Source: Pseudoduganella sp. (GTDB lineage Bacteria > Pseudomonadota > Gammaproteobacteria > Burkholderiales > Burkholderiaceae_D). Taken from it: a stretch of DNA of 41,571 nt. The notes under the pieces were generated by a model. That model made no database searches and was not told the DNA's origin. It saw only the letters and a list, made by a program, of their open reading frames with translations. Position 1 is the first letter of the stretch. The number at the start of each line of letters is the position of its first letter. Of this stretch, positions 30,439 to 40,885 are shown piece after piece. A program made the translations under genes and the position numbers. The stretch lies in assembly GCA_021323265.1 (NCBI GenBank), contig JAJTCO010000029.1:1-41571 (forward strand), given 5' to 3'.

Positions 30439-32520
30439 TCAGGCCAGGCCGTCGTAGAACGCCTGCACCTGGGCGCTGACCACGGGCACCGCGTAGCGCT
30501 CCTCGACTTCCGCCCGACCGCTGCGTCCCATGGTGGCGCGGCGCGCGGGATCGTCCAGCAGTTGCGCGATCGTACGCACCGCCGCTTCCGTGTCGCCCAG
30601 CGGCAGCAGCTGGCCACCGGCGCTGCCTTGCAGGATATCCTCGCTGCCGGGCACGCGCGTGGCCAGGGCGGGCACGCCGCATGCCATCGCTTCAATCGTG
30701 GCGATGCCGAACCCCTCGCGGATGCTGGTGAGCAGGTGCAGGTCCATGGCGGGAATCACATTTTCCACCTGCGACTGGAAACCGGCAAAAATCACACGCC
30801 GCGACAGGCGTTGCCGCCTTGCCGCCTCGCGCAGCGACGCCTCCAGCTGCCCGGCCCCGACCAGCAGCAGCTTCAGGCGCGGCCGGGATGGCGCCAGCTG
30901 GGCGAAGATCGCCAGCAGCTGCTCCGGACGCTTTTGCGCCGACAGGCGGCCGACACTGCCGATCACTTCGTCATCATCAGCAATCCCCCACTGGCGGCGG
31001 GCCGCCGCGCGGCGCCGGGCCGAAGGCTGGAAGCGCCGTGTGTCGACGCAGTTGGGGATGACGGCCAGGCGCACGCCGGCGGGGAGCCATTGCCGGTAGA
31101 TGGCCAGGAAGCGCTGCATCGCCGAGTCGGAAACGGCGTACACGCCTTTGACGCTGGCCATGGCGCGCTGCAGCAGTTCGCGCTGCCAGTCGTTGAAGTC
31201 GACCGGCGGAAATGCATTATGCACGCTGATCACGGTGGGCAGGCCGCAACGCTGGGCCAGCCACAACGCGCTGGCGCCATACAGGGTCCAGCAGAAGGCG
31301 ATATGCACCAGGTCGGGCTTGAGCCGGCGCAGCGCCGGCGCCGAGAAGGCAATGGCGCGCACGCGGTTGGTGCGCCGCCACGCCCACTGTTCGAGCAGCG
31401 GCGGCACATTCAACTCGGCCACCTCGACGCACTCGTCCCGCGCCGACTGGCGCCAGTGTTCGTCGCCCGGGAAGCGCGGCGCGGCCAGCACGCACTCGTA
31501 ACCCAGGCGCTTGAGAAAGCGCGTCTCCTCCAGCATGCGCAACTCCATGCCGCCGAGCTGCCCGGAGAAACTGGTGAGCACGATGCGCGGCGTGGCCGGG
31601 CGCCTGGCGGCCGCCGACGCCTCGCGGATGTAGCCGCCAAGGTAGGCCAGCTCCCAGCGCCGCTGGAAGGCGCGCTCGGGCTGGCGCAGCAGCATGGCCG
31701 CCGCCAGGCCGTACAGCTCCTCGGCATACTTGCGCAGCATCCAGCGCGGAGCGCCGAACAGTTCCGGGAACTGGCCCGGCTTGGCCAGCCGGCAAGCGCC
31801 GCGTCCGTAGCGGCGTGCGCGGGCGATGACCCATTCCGCGCTCAACTGGGCCGGCCGGATGTAGTGCGCGACGCGCGCCGAAGGACAGAACCACGACTGA
31901 AAGCCGGCGCCATCGAGCAGACGCGTAAAACTCACTTCGCCGCCCATGGCGTAGTCGCCCGCGGCCGGTCCCATTGATTCGTCGAAACGGAAGCCATGGC
32001 GGAAGATCTCGCCGCGAACGGCCATGTTGGCACCCCACACCAGGCCGGCATACACCGGCCCCTCCGGCAGCGCCGGGTCGGTCAAGCCATAGGTCAGGCC
32101 GCAGGGCACGAGGCGCATCAGCCAGTCCGGCGGCGCCTCGCTCCAGTCGGGAACGATGCTGCCGCCAAAGATCGCGTAGCCGCTGCGCTGGGTGGCAACT
32201 TCCGCGTAGCGCAGCAGCCAGTCGCGCTCGGGTGTGGCATCGTCGTCGGTGAAGACGAACAGGCGCGGCTCGGGCCCTTTCAGCGCCAGGGACAAGCCGT
32301 GGTTCAGCGCCGCGTTCTTGCCGCGCCGCGGCTCGTAGGCATAGTGTAGTGGAAGCTTGCCCGCGTACGACATCAGCAGCTCGCGCGTGCCGTCCTCGCT
32401 GCCGTTATCGACCACCAGCAGCCGCCAGCCCTCCTCCGGGCTGTGCAGGCGGGTATAGGCTTCCAGCACCTTTGGCAAAGTCTGCGCACCGTTGAACGTG
32501 GCCATCAGCACAGTCAGCAT
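30439..32520 (-). CDS. Two-domain glycosyltransferase: GT2 fused to GT4
   Basis: This 693-residue protein joins two complete glycosyltransferases. Residues 1 to about 300 are a GT-A fold GT2: MLTVLMATFNGAQTL, then VVDNGSEDGT, and FTDDDATPERDW with the metal-binding acidic cluster near 90. Residues from about 312 to 693 are a GT-B fold GT4: VLTSFSGQLGGMELRMLEE at the acceptor loop, SVGRLSAQKRPEQLL, and the donor block SIREGFGIATIEAMACGVPALA. The protein could add two consecutive sugars of the EPS unit. It is the first gene of the five-gene minus-strand operon that runs to 25420. Both halves keep their key motifs, so neither looks dead. A sequencing fusion is unlikely because the frame is continuous and no ribosome site or start lies at the junction. 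Confidence 0.92.
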   Translation of the reverse strand: MLTVLMATFNGAQTLPKVLEAYTRLHSPEEGWRLLVVDNGSEDGTRELLMSYAGKLPLHYAYEPRRGKNAALNHGLSLALKGPEPRLFVFTDDDATPERDWLLRYAEVATQRSGYAIFGGSIVPDWSEAPPDWLMRLVPCGLTYGLTDPALPEGPVYAGLVWGANMAVRGEIFRHGFRFDESMGPAAGDYAMGGEVSFTRLLDGAGFQSWFCPSARVAHYIRPAQLSAEWVIARARRYGRGACRLAKPGQFPELFGAPRWMLRKYAEELYGLAAAMLLRQPERAFQRRWELAYLGGYIREASAAARRPATPRIVLTSFSGQLGGMELRMLEETRFLKRLGYECVLAAPRFPGDEHWRQSARDECVEVAELNVPPLLEQWAWRRTNRVRAIAFSAPALRRLKPDLVHIAFCWTLYGASALWLAQRCGLPTVISVHNAFPPVDFNDWQRELLQRAMASVKGVYAVSDSAMQRFLAIYRQWLPAGVRLAVIPNCVDTRRFQPSARRRAAARRQWGIADDDEVIGSVGRLSAQKRPEQLLAIFAQLAPSRPRLKLLLVGAGQLEASLREAARRQRLSRRVIFAGFQSQVENVIPAMDLHLLTSIREGFGIATIEAMACGVPALATRVPGSEDILQGSAGGQLLPLGDTEAAVRTIAQLLDDPARRATMGRSGRAEVEERYAVPVVSAQVQAFYDGLA

Positions 32521-32617
32521 GATCTCCTCCCTGGAATTGCCAGTCTATGCAAGGCCGCGGCATCGTCGCTTGCGCAAACGCAAAGGGCCCGCGCGATGGC
32601 TTTGCTGTAATGGTTCC

Positions 32618-33304
32618 ATGTTCACGCGCTACCTCCACACCATCGGCGAGCTCGGCCTTGGCAACGCGGCCTGGTATGTGCTGGCACGTTGCCTGGGCGG
32701 GGTCGGTTGCCGCCTGCACCGCTACCAGTTCGTGGCCCAGCGCGTTGCGCCGCAGGCGATGCGCCCCAAGGTCGGCAGCATCGTGGTGCGCAGCCTTGCC
32801 AGCGCTGCGGAACTGCCGCCCTGCTATCCCAGGCCGCCCGACATCGTGAGGGCGCGCTTTCGCCAGGGCGGCTGCAGCATCGCCGCCTGGAAGGGGTGCG
32901 AGCTGGCAGGCTTCCTGTGGTACCAGTTCGGCGCCTACCATGAGGACGAGGTCCGGGCCCGCTATAGCCTGCCTTCGCCGCGCGCGTGCTGGGACTACGA
33001 CGTGTACGTCCAGCCACAGCTGCGCATCGGCCTCGCCTTCTGCCGCCTGTGGGACGAGGCGTACCGCCGCATGCATGCGCGCGGTATCGAGTGGACCTGC
33101 AGCCGCATCTCGGCCTTCAACCCGGCGTCGTTGCGGGCCCACCGGCGCATCGGAACGGTGATCCTGGGCAGCGCGACCTTCCTGGTATGGGGGCGCTGGC
33201 AACTGATGCTGTCCGGCCATGCGCCGTATGTCCACCTGTCGGGCCACCCGGCCGCGCGGCCGACGCTGGTGTTCGATACCGCATCCCTGGAACGAGGAAA
33301 CTGA
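32618..33304 (+). CDS. GNAT-like acyltransferase of the EPS locus
   Basis: This 228-residue protein is probably cytoplasmic or membrane-associated. The C-terminal half looks like a GNAT domain: DYDVYVQPQLRIGLAFCRLWDEAY as the central strand and helix, then ISAFNPASLRAHRRIGT, the usual motif B and return strand. The N-terminal 60 residues (FTRYLHTIGELGLGNAAWYVLARC) form an amphipathic lead. The likely reaction is acyl transfer to an amino sugar of the EPS or to another cell-surface precursor. The ATG at 32618 fits the family better than an in-frame ATG at 32492 that lies inside the divergent gene; no good ribosome site supports either. Its stop is two bases before the TPR gene start, so they are coupled. 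Confidence 0.75.
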   Translation: MFTRYLHTIGELGLGNAAWYVLARCLGGVGCRLHRYQFVAQRVAPQAMRPKVGSIVVRSLASAAELPPCYPRPPDIVRARFRQGGCSIAAWKGCELAGFLWYQFGAYHEDEVRARYSLPSPRACWDYDVYVQPQLRIGLAFCRLWDEAYRRMHARGIEWTCSRISAFNPASLRAHRRIGTVILGSATFLVWGRWQLMLSGHAPYVHLSGHPAARPTLVFDTASLERGN

Positions 33305-33306
33305 CC

Positions 33307-33927
33307 ATGCCTGGCTCCCTGCTCCTGCTCGCGGCCCTCGCCGCCACCTGTCCTCCCTACATCAAGGGCAGCACCGGTGGCGACTACTACGACGCCGAAC
33401 AGGCCCGTGGCCTGTCGGTGGTCGAGAATTTCCACTTCGGGCCGCAGGTGGAAGCCCTGCGCAGAGGCCAGTCCGGCCAGCTGGGCGGCGACATCGGCTA
33501 CACGCTGGAACACTTTCCGAACCATCCGCGCGCCCTGGCCGCGATGGCCCGCCTGGCGCTGCGCCTGGACAAGCCCCAGGTGCCGGGCGCGCGCTATGGC
33601 GTGGAGTGCTATTTCCAGCGTGCGCTGGCCTTCGTGCCGGAAGACGGCGTGGCGCGCGCATTGTTCGGCGCCTACCTCCTGGCCCGGCGCCGCAACGACG
33701 AGGCCGTCGAGCAGCTGGAGAAGGCAGTGGCGGCGCAGCCGGGCCAGGCCGCCGCATGGTACAACCTGGGGCTGGCGCGCGTCAGGCTCAAGGCGTATCC
33801 GGCGGCGCTGGAGGCGGCCCACAAGGCGTACGCGATGGGATTTCCCTTGCCGGGACTGCGCCGGCAACTGCAGGCTGCCGGGCAATGGCGCGAGGCGCCT
33901 CTACTTGATCCCGTGGTGACTCATTAG
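33307..33927 (+). CDS. Secreted TPR-repeat protein
   Basis: The product is 206 residues with a hydrophobic N-terminus (SLLLLAALAATC), probably a signal peptide without the usual basic residues. Two to three TPR units follow. The clearest is DEAVEQLEKAVAAQPGQAAAWYNLGLAR, followed by AYPAALEAAHKAYAMG. The first half (NFHFGPQVEALRRGQSG, LEHFPNHPRALAAMARLALR) also has the helix-pair pattern. A cysteine at residue 15 is not in a good lipobox. It is coupled to the GNAT-like gene and may serve as an assembly scaffold for the EPS machinery; that role is inferred from the locus. A GAGGAAA site precedes the ATG. The end overlaps prsR by 27 bases on the opposite strand. Confidence 0.75.
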   Translation: MPGSLLLLAALAATCPPYIKGSTGGDYYDAEQARGLSVVENFHFGPQVEALRRGQSGQLGGDIGYTLEHFPNHPRALAAMARLALRLDKPQVPGARYGVECYFQRALAFVPEDGVARALFGAYLLARRRNDEAVEQLEKAVAAQPGQAAAWYNLGLARVRLKAYPAALEAAHKAYAMGFPLPGLRRQLQAAGQWREAPLLDPVVTH

Positions 33928-35247
33928 GTCGTACAGCGTTGGGCGGCTGACGCCGAGCAGCTCGGCGGCGCGCGCAATATTGCCGCCGGTGCGCGCCAGC
34001 GCTTTCACCATCACCTTGTACTCGGCGGCATTGCGCGCATCGCGCAAGTCGATGCTCTCGGCCTGCGGTGCGCCGGGCGGCAGCCCCAGGTCCTCCAGCG
34101 TGATGTGCGGACCTTCGCTCATGATCACGGCACGCTTGATGCAGTTCTCGATCTCGCGCACGTTACCCGGCCAGCCATAGGCCTCGATCGCGGCCAGCGC
34201 GTCCGGATGGAACGGCATCGCCTGGCGCCCCTCGGACTGCAGGAAGCGGTGCCGGAAGTGCTGCGCCAGCAGCACGGCGTCGCCCACACGCTCGCGCACG
34301 GGCGGAACGACCAGCACGATCTCGCTCAGGCGGTAGAACAGGTCCTCGCGGAAGCGTCCCTCGTCGACCATGGCTTTCAGGTTGCGGTGCGTGGCGCACA
34401 CGATCCTCACATCCACGGCAATCTCGGTGCGCCCGCCCAGCCGCTCGATCACCCTCTCCTGCAGGAAGCGCAGCATCTTTGCCTGCAGCGGCAAAGCCAT
34501 GTCGCCGATCTCGTCAAGGAAGAAGGTGCCGCCGGCCGCCAGCTCGATCTTGCCCAGGGTCTGGCGCTCGGCACCGGTGAAGGCGCCCTTCTCGTAGCCA
34601 AACAGTTCACTCTCGAGCAGGTGTTCCGGGATCGCGGCGCAATTGATGGCCACCATGCGCCTGGCGTGGCGCGCGCTCAGTTCATGCAGGGCCCGCGCCA
34701 GCAATTCCTTGCCGCAGCCTGAGGCGCCCATCAGCATCACGGTCGCCGAACTCGGCGCAACCTTCTCGATGCTGCGGCAGACGCGCAGCATGCCAGGGTC
34801 GCGCGTGACCAGCCCTGCCAGGGGGGAGTCGACCTCCGTCTGCAGCATGCGGCGGTTCTCCTGCTGCACCCCGTGCAGGAAGAAGGCGCGCTCCACCATC
34901 AGGCGCAGCATGTCGCCATCGAGCGGTTTCTGGTGGAAGTCGTAGGCGCCGAGCGCCATCGCCTTCAGCACATTCTCACGGTCCTGGTTGCCGGACAGGA
35001 CGATCACCTTGGTATCGGCGGCAACCGCGAGCATTTGCTGCAGCAGCTGCAGGCCTTCGCTGGCGCTATCGGGTTCGGGCGGCAGGCCCAGGTCCATGGT
35101 CACCACAGCCGGCTGGTGCCGGCGCAACTGCCCAAGGGCGGCATCGCGGTTGCCGGCGAACACCACCTCGTACGCGTCGAGGGCCCAGCGCAACTGCTTC
35201 TGCAGGCCCAGGTCGTCCTCCACCACGAGCAGCTTCTTCTTGGTCAT
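33901..35247 (-). CDS. prsR: Sigma-54-dependent response regulator PrsR of the PEP-CTERM system
   Basis: This is a 448-residue NtrC/AtoC-type activator. The receiver domain (1-120) has acidic DD at 11-12, the phospho-acceptor Asp52 in [10 protein letters not shown], and Lys107 in FHQKPL. The AAA+ domain has Walker A GASGCGKE (174-181), the sigma-54 contact loop GAFTGA (221-226) and Walker B FFLDEIGD (242-249). The C-terminal Fis-type helix-turn-helix is [20 protein letters not shown]. Full-length layout and sequence match PrsR, which with kinase PrsK turns on PEP-CTERM genes through sigma-54. Two PEP-CTERM genes in this window have sigma-54 promoters and a shared upstream element. The ATG at 35247 starts directly at the receiver domain. 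PrsK is not in the window. Confidence 0.92.
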   Translation of the reverse strand: MTKKKLLVVEDDLGLQKQLRWALDAYEVVFAGNRDAALGQLRRHQPAVVTMDLGLPPEPDSASEGLQLLQQMLAVAADTKVIVLSGNQDRENVLKAMALGAYDFHQKPLDGDMLRLMVERAFFLHGVQQENRRMLQTEVDSPLAGLVTRDPGMLRVCRSIEKVAPSSATVMLMGASGCGKELLARALHELSARHARRMVAINCAAIPEHLLESELFGYEKGAFTGAERQTLGKIELAAGGTFFLDEIGDMALPLQAKMLRFLQERVIERLGGRTEIAVDVRIVCATHRNLKAMVDEGRFREDLFYRLSEIVLVVPPVRERVGDAVLLAQHFRHRFLQSEGRQAMPFHPDALAAIEAYGWPGNVREIENCIKRAVIMSEGPHITLEDLGLPPGAPQAESIDLRDARNAAEYKVMVKALARTGGNIARAAELLGVSRPTLYDLMSHHGIK

Positions 35248-35348
35248 GCCCCATGATGCGACAAGCCAAGCGTGGGGCTTTTGAGGCAGCGCAACGGCAA
35301 ATAGTTTATATTGTTGCTTATCTCGCGAAAAACACAGTCCGAAACACC

Positions 35349-36956
35349 ATGAAATTCGATGTAGCGATCGTCGGCAGCGGCTTGGCCGGCCTCTCCGTAG
35401 CACTTCACCTGGCGGAAAGCCGCAAGGTAGCCATCATTTCCAAGCGCGCGCTGCTCGATGGCGCCAGCAACTGGGCCCAGGGCGGCATTGCGGCCGTCCT
35501 CGATTCCGGCGACAGCCATGAGCAGCATATTTCCGATACCCTGGTTGCCGGCGGCGGCCTGTGCGACGAAGGCGCCACGCGCTTCATCGTGGAGCATGGA
35601 CGGGAGGCGATCGAATGGCTGATCGGGCTGGGCGTTCCCTTCACCCGCGACGAGAACGCCGAACTGGGCTTCCACCTGACGCGCGAGGGCGGGCATAGCC
35701 AGCGCCGCATCATCCACGCCGCCGACGCGACGGGCCACGCCGTTCAGGTGACCCTGGAAGAGAAGGTGCGCTCGCATCCGAACATCAGCCTGTTCGAGCA
35801 CCACTGCGCCATCGACCTGATCACCACCGACAAGCTCGGCCCGCGCCCCGCCAACGCGCAACCGCGCTGCCACGGCCTGTACGTGCAGGATGTGCAGAGC
35901 GGCCAGGTGCACACCGTGGCCGCCGAACACACCGTGATGGCCACGGGCGGCGCCGGCAAGGTCTACCTGTACACCACCAATCCCGACACCGCCAGCGGCG
36001 ACGGCATTGCGATGGCCTGGCGCGCCGGTTGCCGCGTATCGAACATGGAGTTCATCCAGTTCCACCCGACCTGCCTGTATCACCCTTACGCCAAGTCCTT
36101 CCTGATCACCGAAGCCATCCGCGGCGAAGGCGGCCTGCTCAAGCTGCCGCCGGAAGCCGGCGCCTCGGCCGGCCAGCGCTTCATGCTGGCGCACGACGAG
36201 CGCGCCGAGCTGGCGCCGCGCGACGTGGTGGCGCGTGCCATCGACTTTGAGATCAAGAAGCGCGGCCTGGACTACGTATACCTGGACATCAGCCATAAAC
36301 CGGCGGAATTCCTGATGTCGCACTTCCCGACCATCTACGCGCGCTGCCTGGAACTGGGGATCGACATCACCAAGCAGCCGATCCCGATCGTGCCTGCCGC
36401 GCACTACACCTGCGGCGGCGTGGTGACCGACCTGTTCGGCCGCACCGACCTGCCGGGCCTGTACGCCGTCGGCGAAACCGCTTGTACCGGACTGCATGGC
36501 GCCAACCGCCTGGCCTCCAACTCCTTGCTCGAATGCGTGGTGATCGGACGCGCCTGCGCGCAGGACATCCTGGCCCAGGACAAGGAAGGCACGCCTTACC
36601 TGCCGGACTGGGATGAAAGCCGCGTCACCGACGCCGACGAGGAAGTGGTCATCGCCCACAACTGGGATGAACTGCGCCGCTTCATGTGGAACTACGTGGG
36701 CATCGTGCGCACCACCAAGCGCCTGGAACGCGCCCAGCACCGGATTGCCCTGTTGAAGGAAGAGATCGACGAGTACTACCGCCACTTCCGCATCACCAGC
36801 GACCTGCTGGAACTGCGCAACCTGGTGGAAGTGGCGTCGCTGATCGTCAACAGCGCATTGCGGCGGCGCGAGAGCCGCGGCCTGCACTTTAGTCGCGACT
36901 ACCCGGCCACGCTGCCCAAGGCGCTGCCCACCGTGCTGACGCCGGAGCGCCGCTAG
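35349..36956 (+). CDS. nadB: L-aspartate oxidase
   Basis: This 535-residue flavoenzyme oxidises L-aspartate to iminoaspartate, the first step of de novo NAD synthesis, with NadA as next enzyme. The FAD-binding N-terminus is [19 protein letters not shown]. The family blocks [11 protein letters not shown], then [40 protein letters not shown] and [13 protein letters not shown] are intact. The last includes the active-site His and the third the conserved Arg region. The length equals that of E. coli NadB (about 540). The ATG at 35349 starts right at the FAD motif; a longer reading adds an unrelated extension. It is divergent from prsR with a 101-base gap that holds a TTGAGG and a TTTATA spaced 18 bases apart (35281-35310) as a weak promoter candidate. 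No nadA or nadC is adjacent. Confidence 0.96.
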   Translation: MKFDVAIVGSGLAGLSVALHLAESRKVAIISKRALLDGASNWAQGGIAAVLDSGDSHEQHISDTLVAGGGLCDEGATRFIVEHGREAIEWLIGLGVPFTRDENAELGFHLTREGGHSQRRIIHAADATGHAVQVTLEEKVRSHPNISLFEHHCAIDLITTDKLGPRPANAQPRCHGLYVQDVQSGQVHTVAAEHTVMATGGAGKVYLYTTNPDTASGDGIAMAWRAGCRVSNMEFIQFHPTCLYHPYAKSFLITEAIRGEGGLLKLPPEAGASAGQRFMLAHDERAELAPRDVVARAIDFEIKKRGLDYVYLDISHKPAEFLMSHFPTIYARCLELGIDITKQPIPIVPAAHYTCGGVVTDLFGRTDLPGLYAVGETACTGLHGANRLASNSLLECVVIGRACAQDILAQDKEGTPYLPDWDESRVTDADEEVVIAHNWDELRRFMWNYVGIVRTTKRLERAQHRIALLKEEIDEYYRHFRITSDLLELRNLVEVASLIVNSALRRRESRGLHFSRDYPATLPKALPTVLTPERR

Positions 36957-36958
36957 CC

Positions 36959-37708
36959 CTACTGCGGGGGAACGTTGACCTCGTGCCGCAGGCCCAGGCG
37001 CTTCAATTCCCCGCTCTCGATCATGCGCTGCAGTTCCGCATCGAAGTCCTTGCGCAGCGCGTCCGCGGCGGGCCGCTTGGGAAAGCCGAAGTAGCCGTCC
37101 TGCACCTCGATCACCTGCGGCAGCATGGTGAGTTGCCCCGCCAGTCCCAGCCGGCCCAGTACCGGCTCCGTATTGCGCCGGTTGCTGGCGAACATATGGG
37201 CATGCTGGGCTGCCAGCATCTTGAGGCCACTGTCGACGCTGTTGACGATATCGAGCCGCAGTTGCGGCCGGGCCTTGTCGAAGGCGGCGCCATAGGCCCA
37301 GCCGTTGACGATGACGATGCGCTTGTCGGTCAGGCTGGCATAGTCGCCGTTCCAGTCCGGCACGGCGCCTTTGCGCACGTAGAACACCATCTGGTCCTGA
37401 TAGAAAGGCAATTTCGAGAATGCCATGAGCTGTTGCCGCTCGAACGTCTTGTATGGGCCGACCAGGATATCGGCCTTGCCCTGTGCGACCAGGGCTTGCG
37501 CGCGGGCCCAGGGATACAGTTCGAAGATGGCCCGGTGGCCAAGCCGCTGCGCGATCAGGCGCACGATCTCGGGCCCGAGCCCGACAATCTCGCCTTCCTG
37601 GCCACGCTCGTAAACCCGTTCGAAGTGTGTGCCGATCACCAGCAGGTCGCGGGCGGACGCCGGCAGGCAGCAGAGCAAAGCGAAGATTGCAGCAGCGAGT
37701 TTGCGCAT
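36959..37708 (-). CDS. Periplasmic solute-binding protein (SBP_bac_3 type)
   Basis: The product is 249 residues with a signal peptide ending at ASA (residue 19). It is a type II periplasmic binding domain of the amino-acid family. EGEIVGLGPEIVRLIAQRLG, then YPWARAQALVAQGKADILVGPYKT, then SLTDKRIVIVNGWAYG and the closing DALRKDFDAELQRMIESGELKRLG are typical. No ABC permease or ATPase gene is nearby, so it is an orphan that may feed a transporter coded elsewhere or serve as a sensor. The ATG at 37708 is set by a GGAGGAA site. It converges with nadB with two bases between the stops and is divergent from a GNAT gene. Confidence 0.85.
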   Translation of the reverse strand: MRKLAAAIFALLCCLPASARDLLVIGTHFERVYERGQEGEIVGLGPEIVRLIAQRLGHRAIFELYPWARAQALVAQGKADILVGPYKTFERQQLMAFSKLPFYQDQMVFYVRKGAVPDWNGDYASLTDKRIVIVNGWAYGAAFDKARPQLRLDIVNSVDSGLKMLAAQHAHMFASNRRNTEPVLGRLGLAGQLTMLPQVIEVQDGYFGFPKRPAADALRKDFDAELQRMIESGELKRLGLRHEVNVPPQ

Positions 37709-37747
37709 GATTCCTCCCCGTGTCTTTACCCATGATACCATTTCCGC

Positions 37748-38290
37748 ATGACAAATCCAGCCAGCTTGCGCCCAGCCCGCACGGCCGACATCCCGGCCAT
37801 GGAGGCCCTGATCCGGCGCTCAGGGATCGAACTCAGCAAGGGTTTCTACACCGCGCAACAGGCGCAGGCGGTCACGCGCCACGTCTTTGGCGTGGACACG
37901 CAACTGGTGGAGGATGGCACGTATTTCGTCGTCGAGCGCGACGGCCTGTTGCTGGCCTGCGGCGGCTGGAGCAAGCGTGCCACGCTGTATGGCGGTGACC
38001 GCCACAAGCGCGGCCCCGACCCGCTACTCGACCCGGCCACGCAGCCGGCGCGCATCCGCGCCTTCTTCGTCGACCCGTCCTCGCCGCGCCAGGGCCTGGG
38101 ACGCCTGCTGATGGAGCATTGCGAACGCGAAGCCAAGGCGGCCGGCTTCCGCACCATGGAACTGGCGGCCACCTTGCCCGGCGTGCCCCTGTACCGCGCT
38201 TGTGGTTTTGCCGAAGTGGAGCCGATGTCGCTTGCGCTGCCGGACAGCGTCGAGGTGCCCCTGTCCAGGATGCGCAAGCAGATCGGCTGA
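37748..38290 (+). CDS. GNAT family N-acetyltransferase
   Basis: The product is 180 residues, a complete GNAT domain. It starts LRPARTADIPAMEALIRRSG. The acetyl-CoA motif A is FVDPSSPRQGLGRLLMEHCE (about 119-138), with the R-Q-G-L-G pyrophosphate loop. The closing motif is GVPLYRACGFAEVEP. The substrate is unknown. It is divergent from the solute-binding protein gene over 39 bases and ends back to back with the beta-oxidation gene: the two stop codons abut within TGATCA at 38288-38293. Confidence 0.9.
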   Translation: MTNPASLRPARTADIPAMEALIRRSGIELSKGFYTAQQAQAVTRHVFGVDTQLVEDGTYFVVERDGLLLACGGWSKRATLYGGDRHKRGPDPLLDPATQPARIRAFFVDPSSPRQGLGRLLMEHCEREAKAAGFRTMELAATLPGVPLYRACGFAEVEPMSLALPDSVEVPLSRMRKQIG

Positions 38291-40378
<2,088 letters not shown>

Positions 40379-40422
40379 GGTTCGTCTCTTCTTTCTTGGT
40401 ATGTGGGTGGTGCCGAGCAACT

Positions 40423-40451
40423 ACTATACCCCAGGAATCGCACGATCGTGC
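40423..40451 (-). promoter_or_regulatory. Promoter and palindromic operator of the FadB/FadJ-like gene
   Basis: On the minus strand a -10 TATAGT (40428-40423) predicts a start near 40416. The perfect 12-base palindrome GCACGATCGTGC (40440-40451) covers about -24 to -35, where a repressor would block polymerase. TetR-type fatty-acid regulators are natural candidates. Confidence 0.55.
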
Positions 40452-40638
40452 ACTTCTATTGGGGCCGGCGTGGCGTGAGTATATAAAAATTTCCTGGAGT
40501 TAATCACTATTCCATTATCGAAATATTGCAAGTGCTTGATTTAGCTCAGCAATTGGGTGCCGAATAATATCCTGACAAGTGAGTTTTCATATTGCTCAGA
40601 CGCATTTACCACAGCCAAAAAAGTTTTTAAAATTCCGC

Positions 40639-40667
40639 TTGCCACACGGCAATTAGCCGACTAAGAT
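40639..40667 (+). promoter_or_regulatory. Sigma-70 promoter of the riboswitch-subtilase transcript
   Basis: TTGCCA (40639-40644), a 17-base spacer and TAAGAT (40662-40667) predict a start near 40674, just before the riboswitch aptamer. The -35 matches consensus at 5 of 6 positions, the -10 at 4 of 6. Confidence 0.7.
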
Positions 40668-40680
40668 TCCGTACAGCAAG

Positions 40681-40768
40681 ATCTGAACAGGGCAAACCAT
40701 CCGAAAGGGTGGGACGCAAAGTCAACGGTCTAACGAGCTTCGGCTCCATGACGGCAGGACTGCCAGAC
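40681..40768 (+). ncRNA. Cyclic di-GMP-I (GEMM) riboswitch aptamer
   Basis: The conserved core AGGGCAAACC is at 40689-40698. P2 is CCATCC-GAAA-GGGTGG (40697-40712) with the GNRA tetraloop. The invariant GGACGCAAAG follows (40712-40721). P3 is closed by GTCA (40721-40724) and TGAC (40749-40752), capped by GAGC-TTCG-GCTC (40735-40746), and has a tetraloop-receptor-like TAAC/CCA internal loop. The 3' side GGCAGGACTGCC (40753-40764) leads into a short P1 (TCTG with CAGA). These elements match the known class in order and sequence. It senses c-di-GMP, the second messenger of sessile growth. Confidence 0.93.
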
Positions 40769-40859
40769 AAAAGTATCCCCCAGCCACCGGCGCCGCGCCA
40801 GTGGGCGGTGTGGTGCAGTCTTCTACCGGCATAGACCGGCGGGCAGTCCTCGTTTTTTT
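40756..40859 (+). terminator. Riboswitch expression platform: long-range terminator overlapping the aptamer
   Basis: AGGACTGCC (40756-40764), the 3' end of the aptamer, can pair over 9 bases with GGCAGTCCT (40842-40850). A T7 run follows at 40853-40859. The 77 bases between can fold into smaller hairpins such as CCGG-N6-CCGG. Aptamer and terminator therefore compete for the same strand, which implies termination without c-di-GMP and read-through with it. Confidence 0.65.
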
Positions 40860-40885
40860 GAAATTTGAAAACAGGGACTCGCACA

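Larger units (their letters stand above)
40379..40885. other. 507-base intergenic region, AT-rich in its middle
   Basis: This is the longest stretch without a gene. From left to right it holds the operator-promoter of the FadB/FadJ-like gene (40423-40451), an AT-rich stretch (about 40470-40638) in which I see no gene or clear site, the subtilase promoter, the c-di-GMP riboswitch and its terminator. The AT-rich part stands out against the GC-rich flanks and may bind a nucleoid protein or activator. Confidence 0.6.

Noticed and set aside
32553..32566. Possible sigma-54 promoter in the 32521-32617 divergent gap
   Set aside because: The GG and GC pairs there are separated by 11 bases instead of 10, and no PrsR-like element precedes them.
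35244..37754. Minus-strand frame of 836 codons opposite nadB
   Set aside because: nadB is unmistakable on the plus strand and the solute-binding gene occupies the minus strand in another frame.
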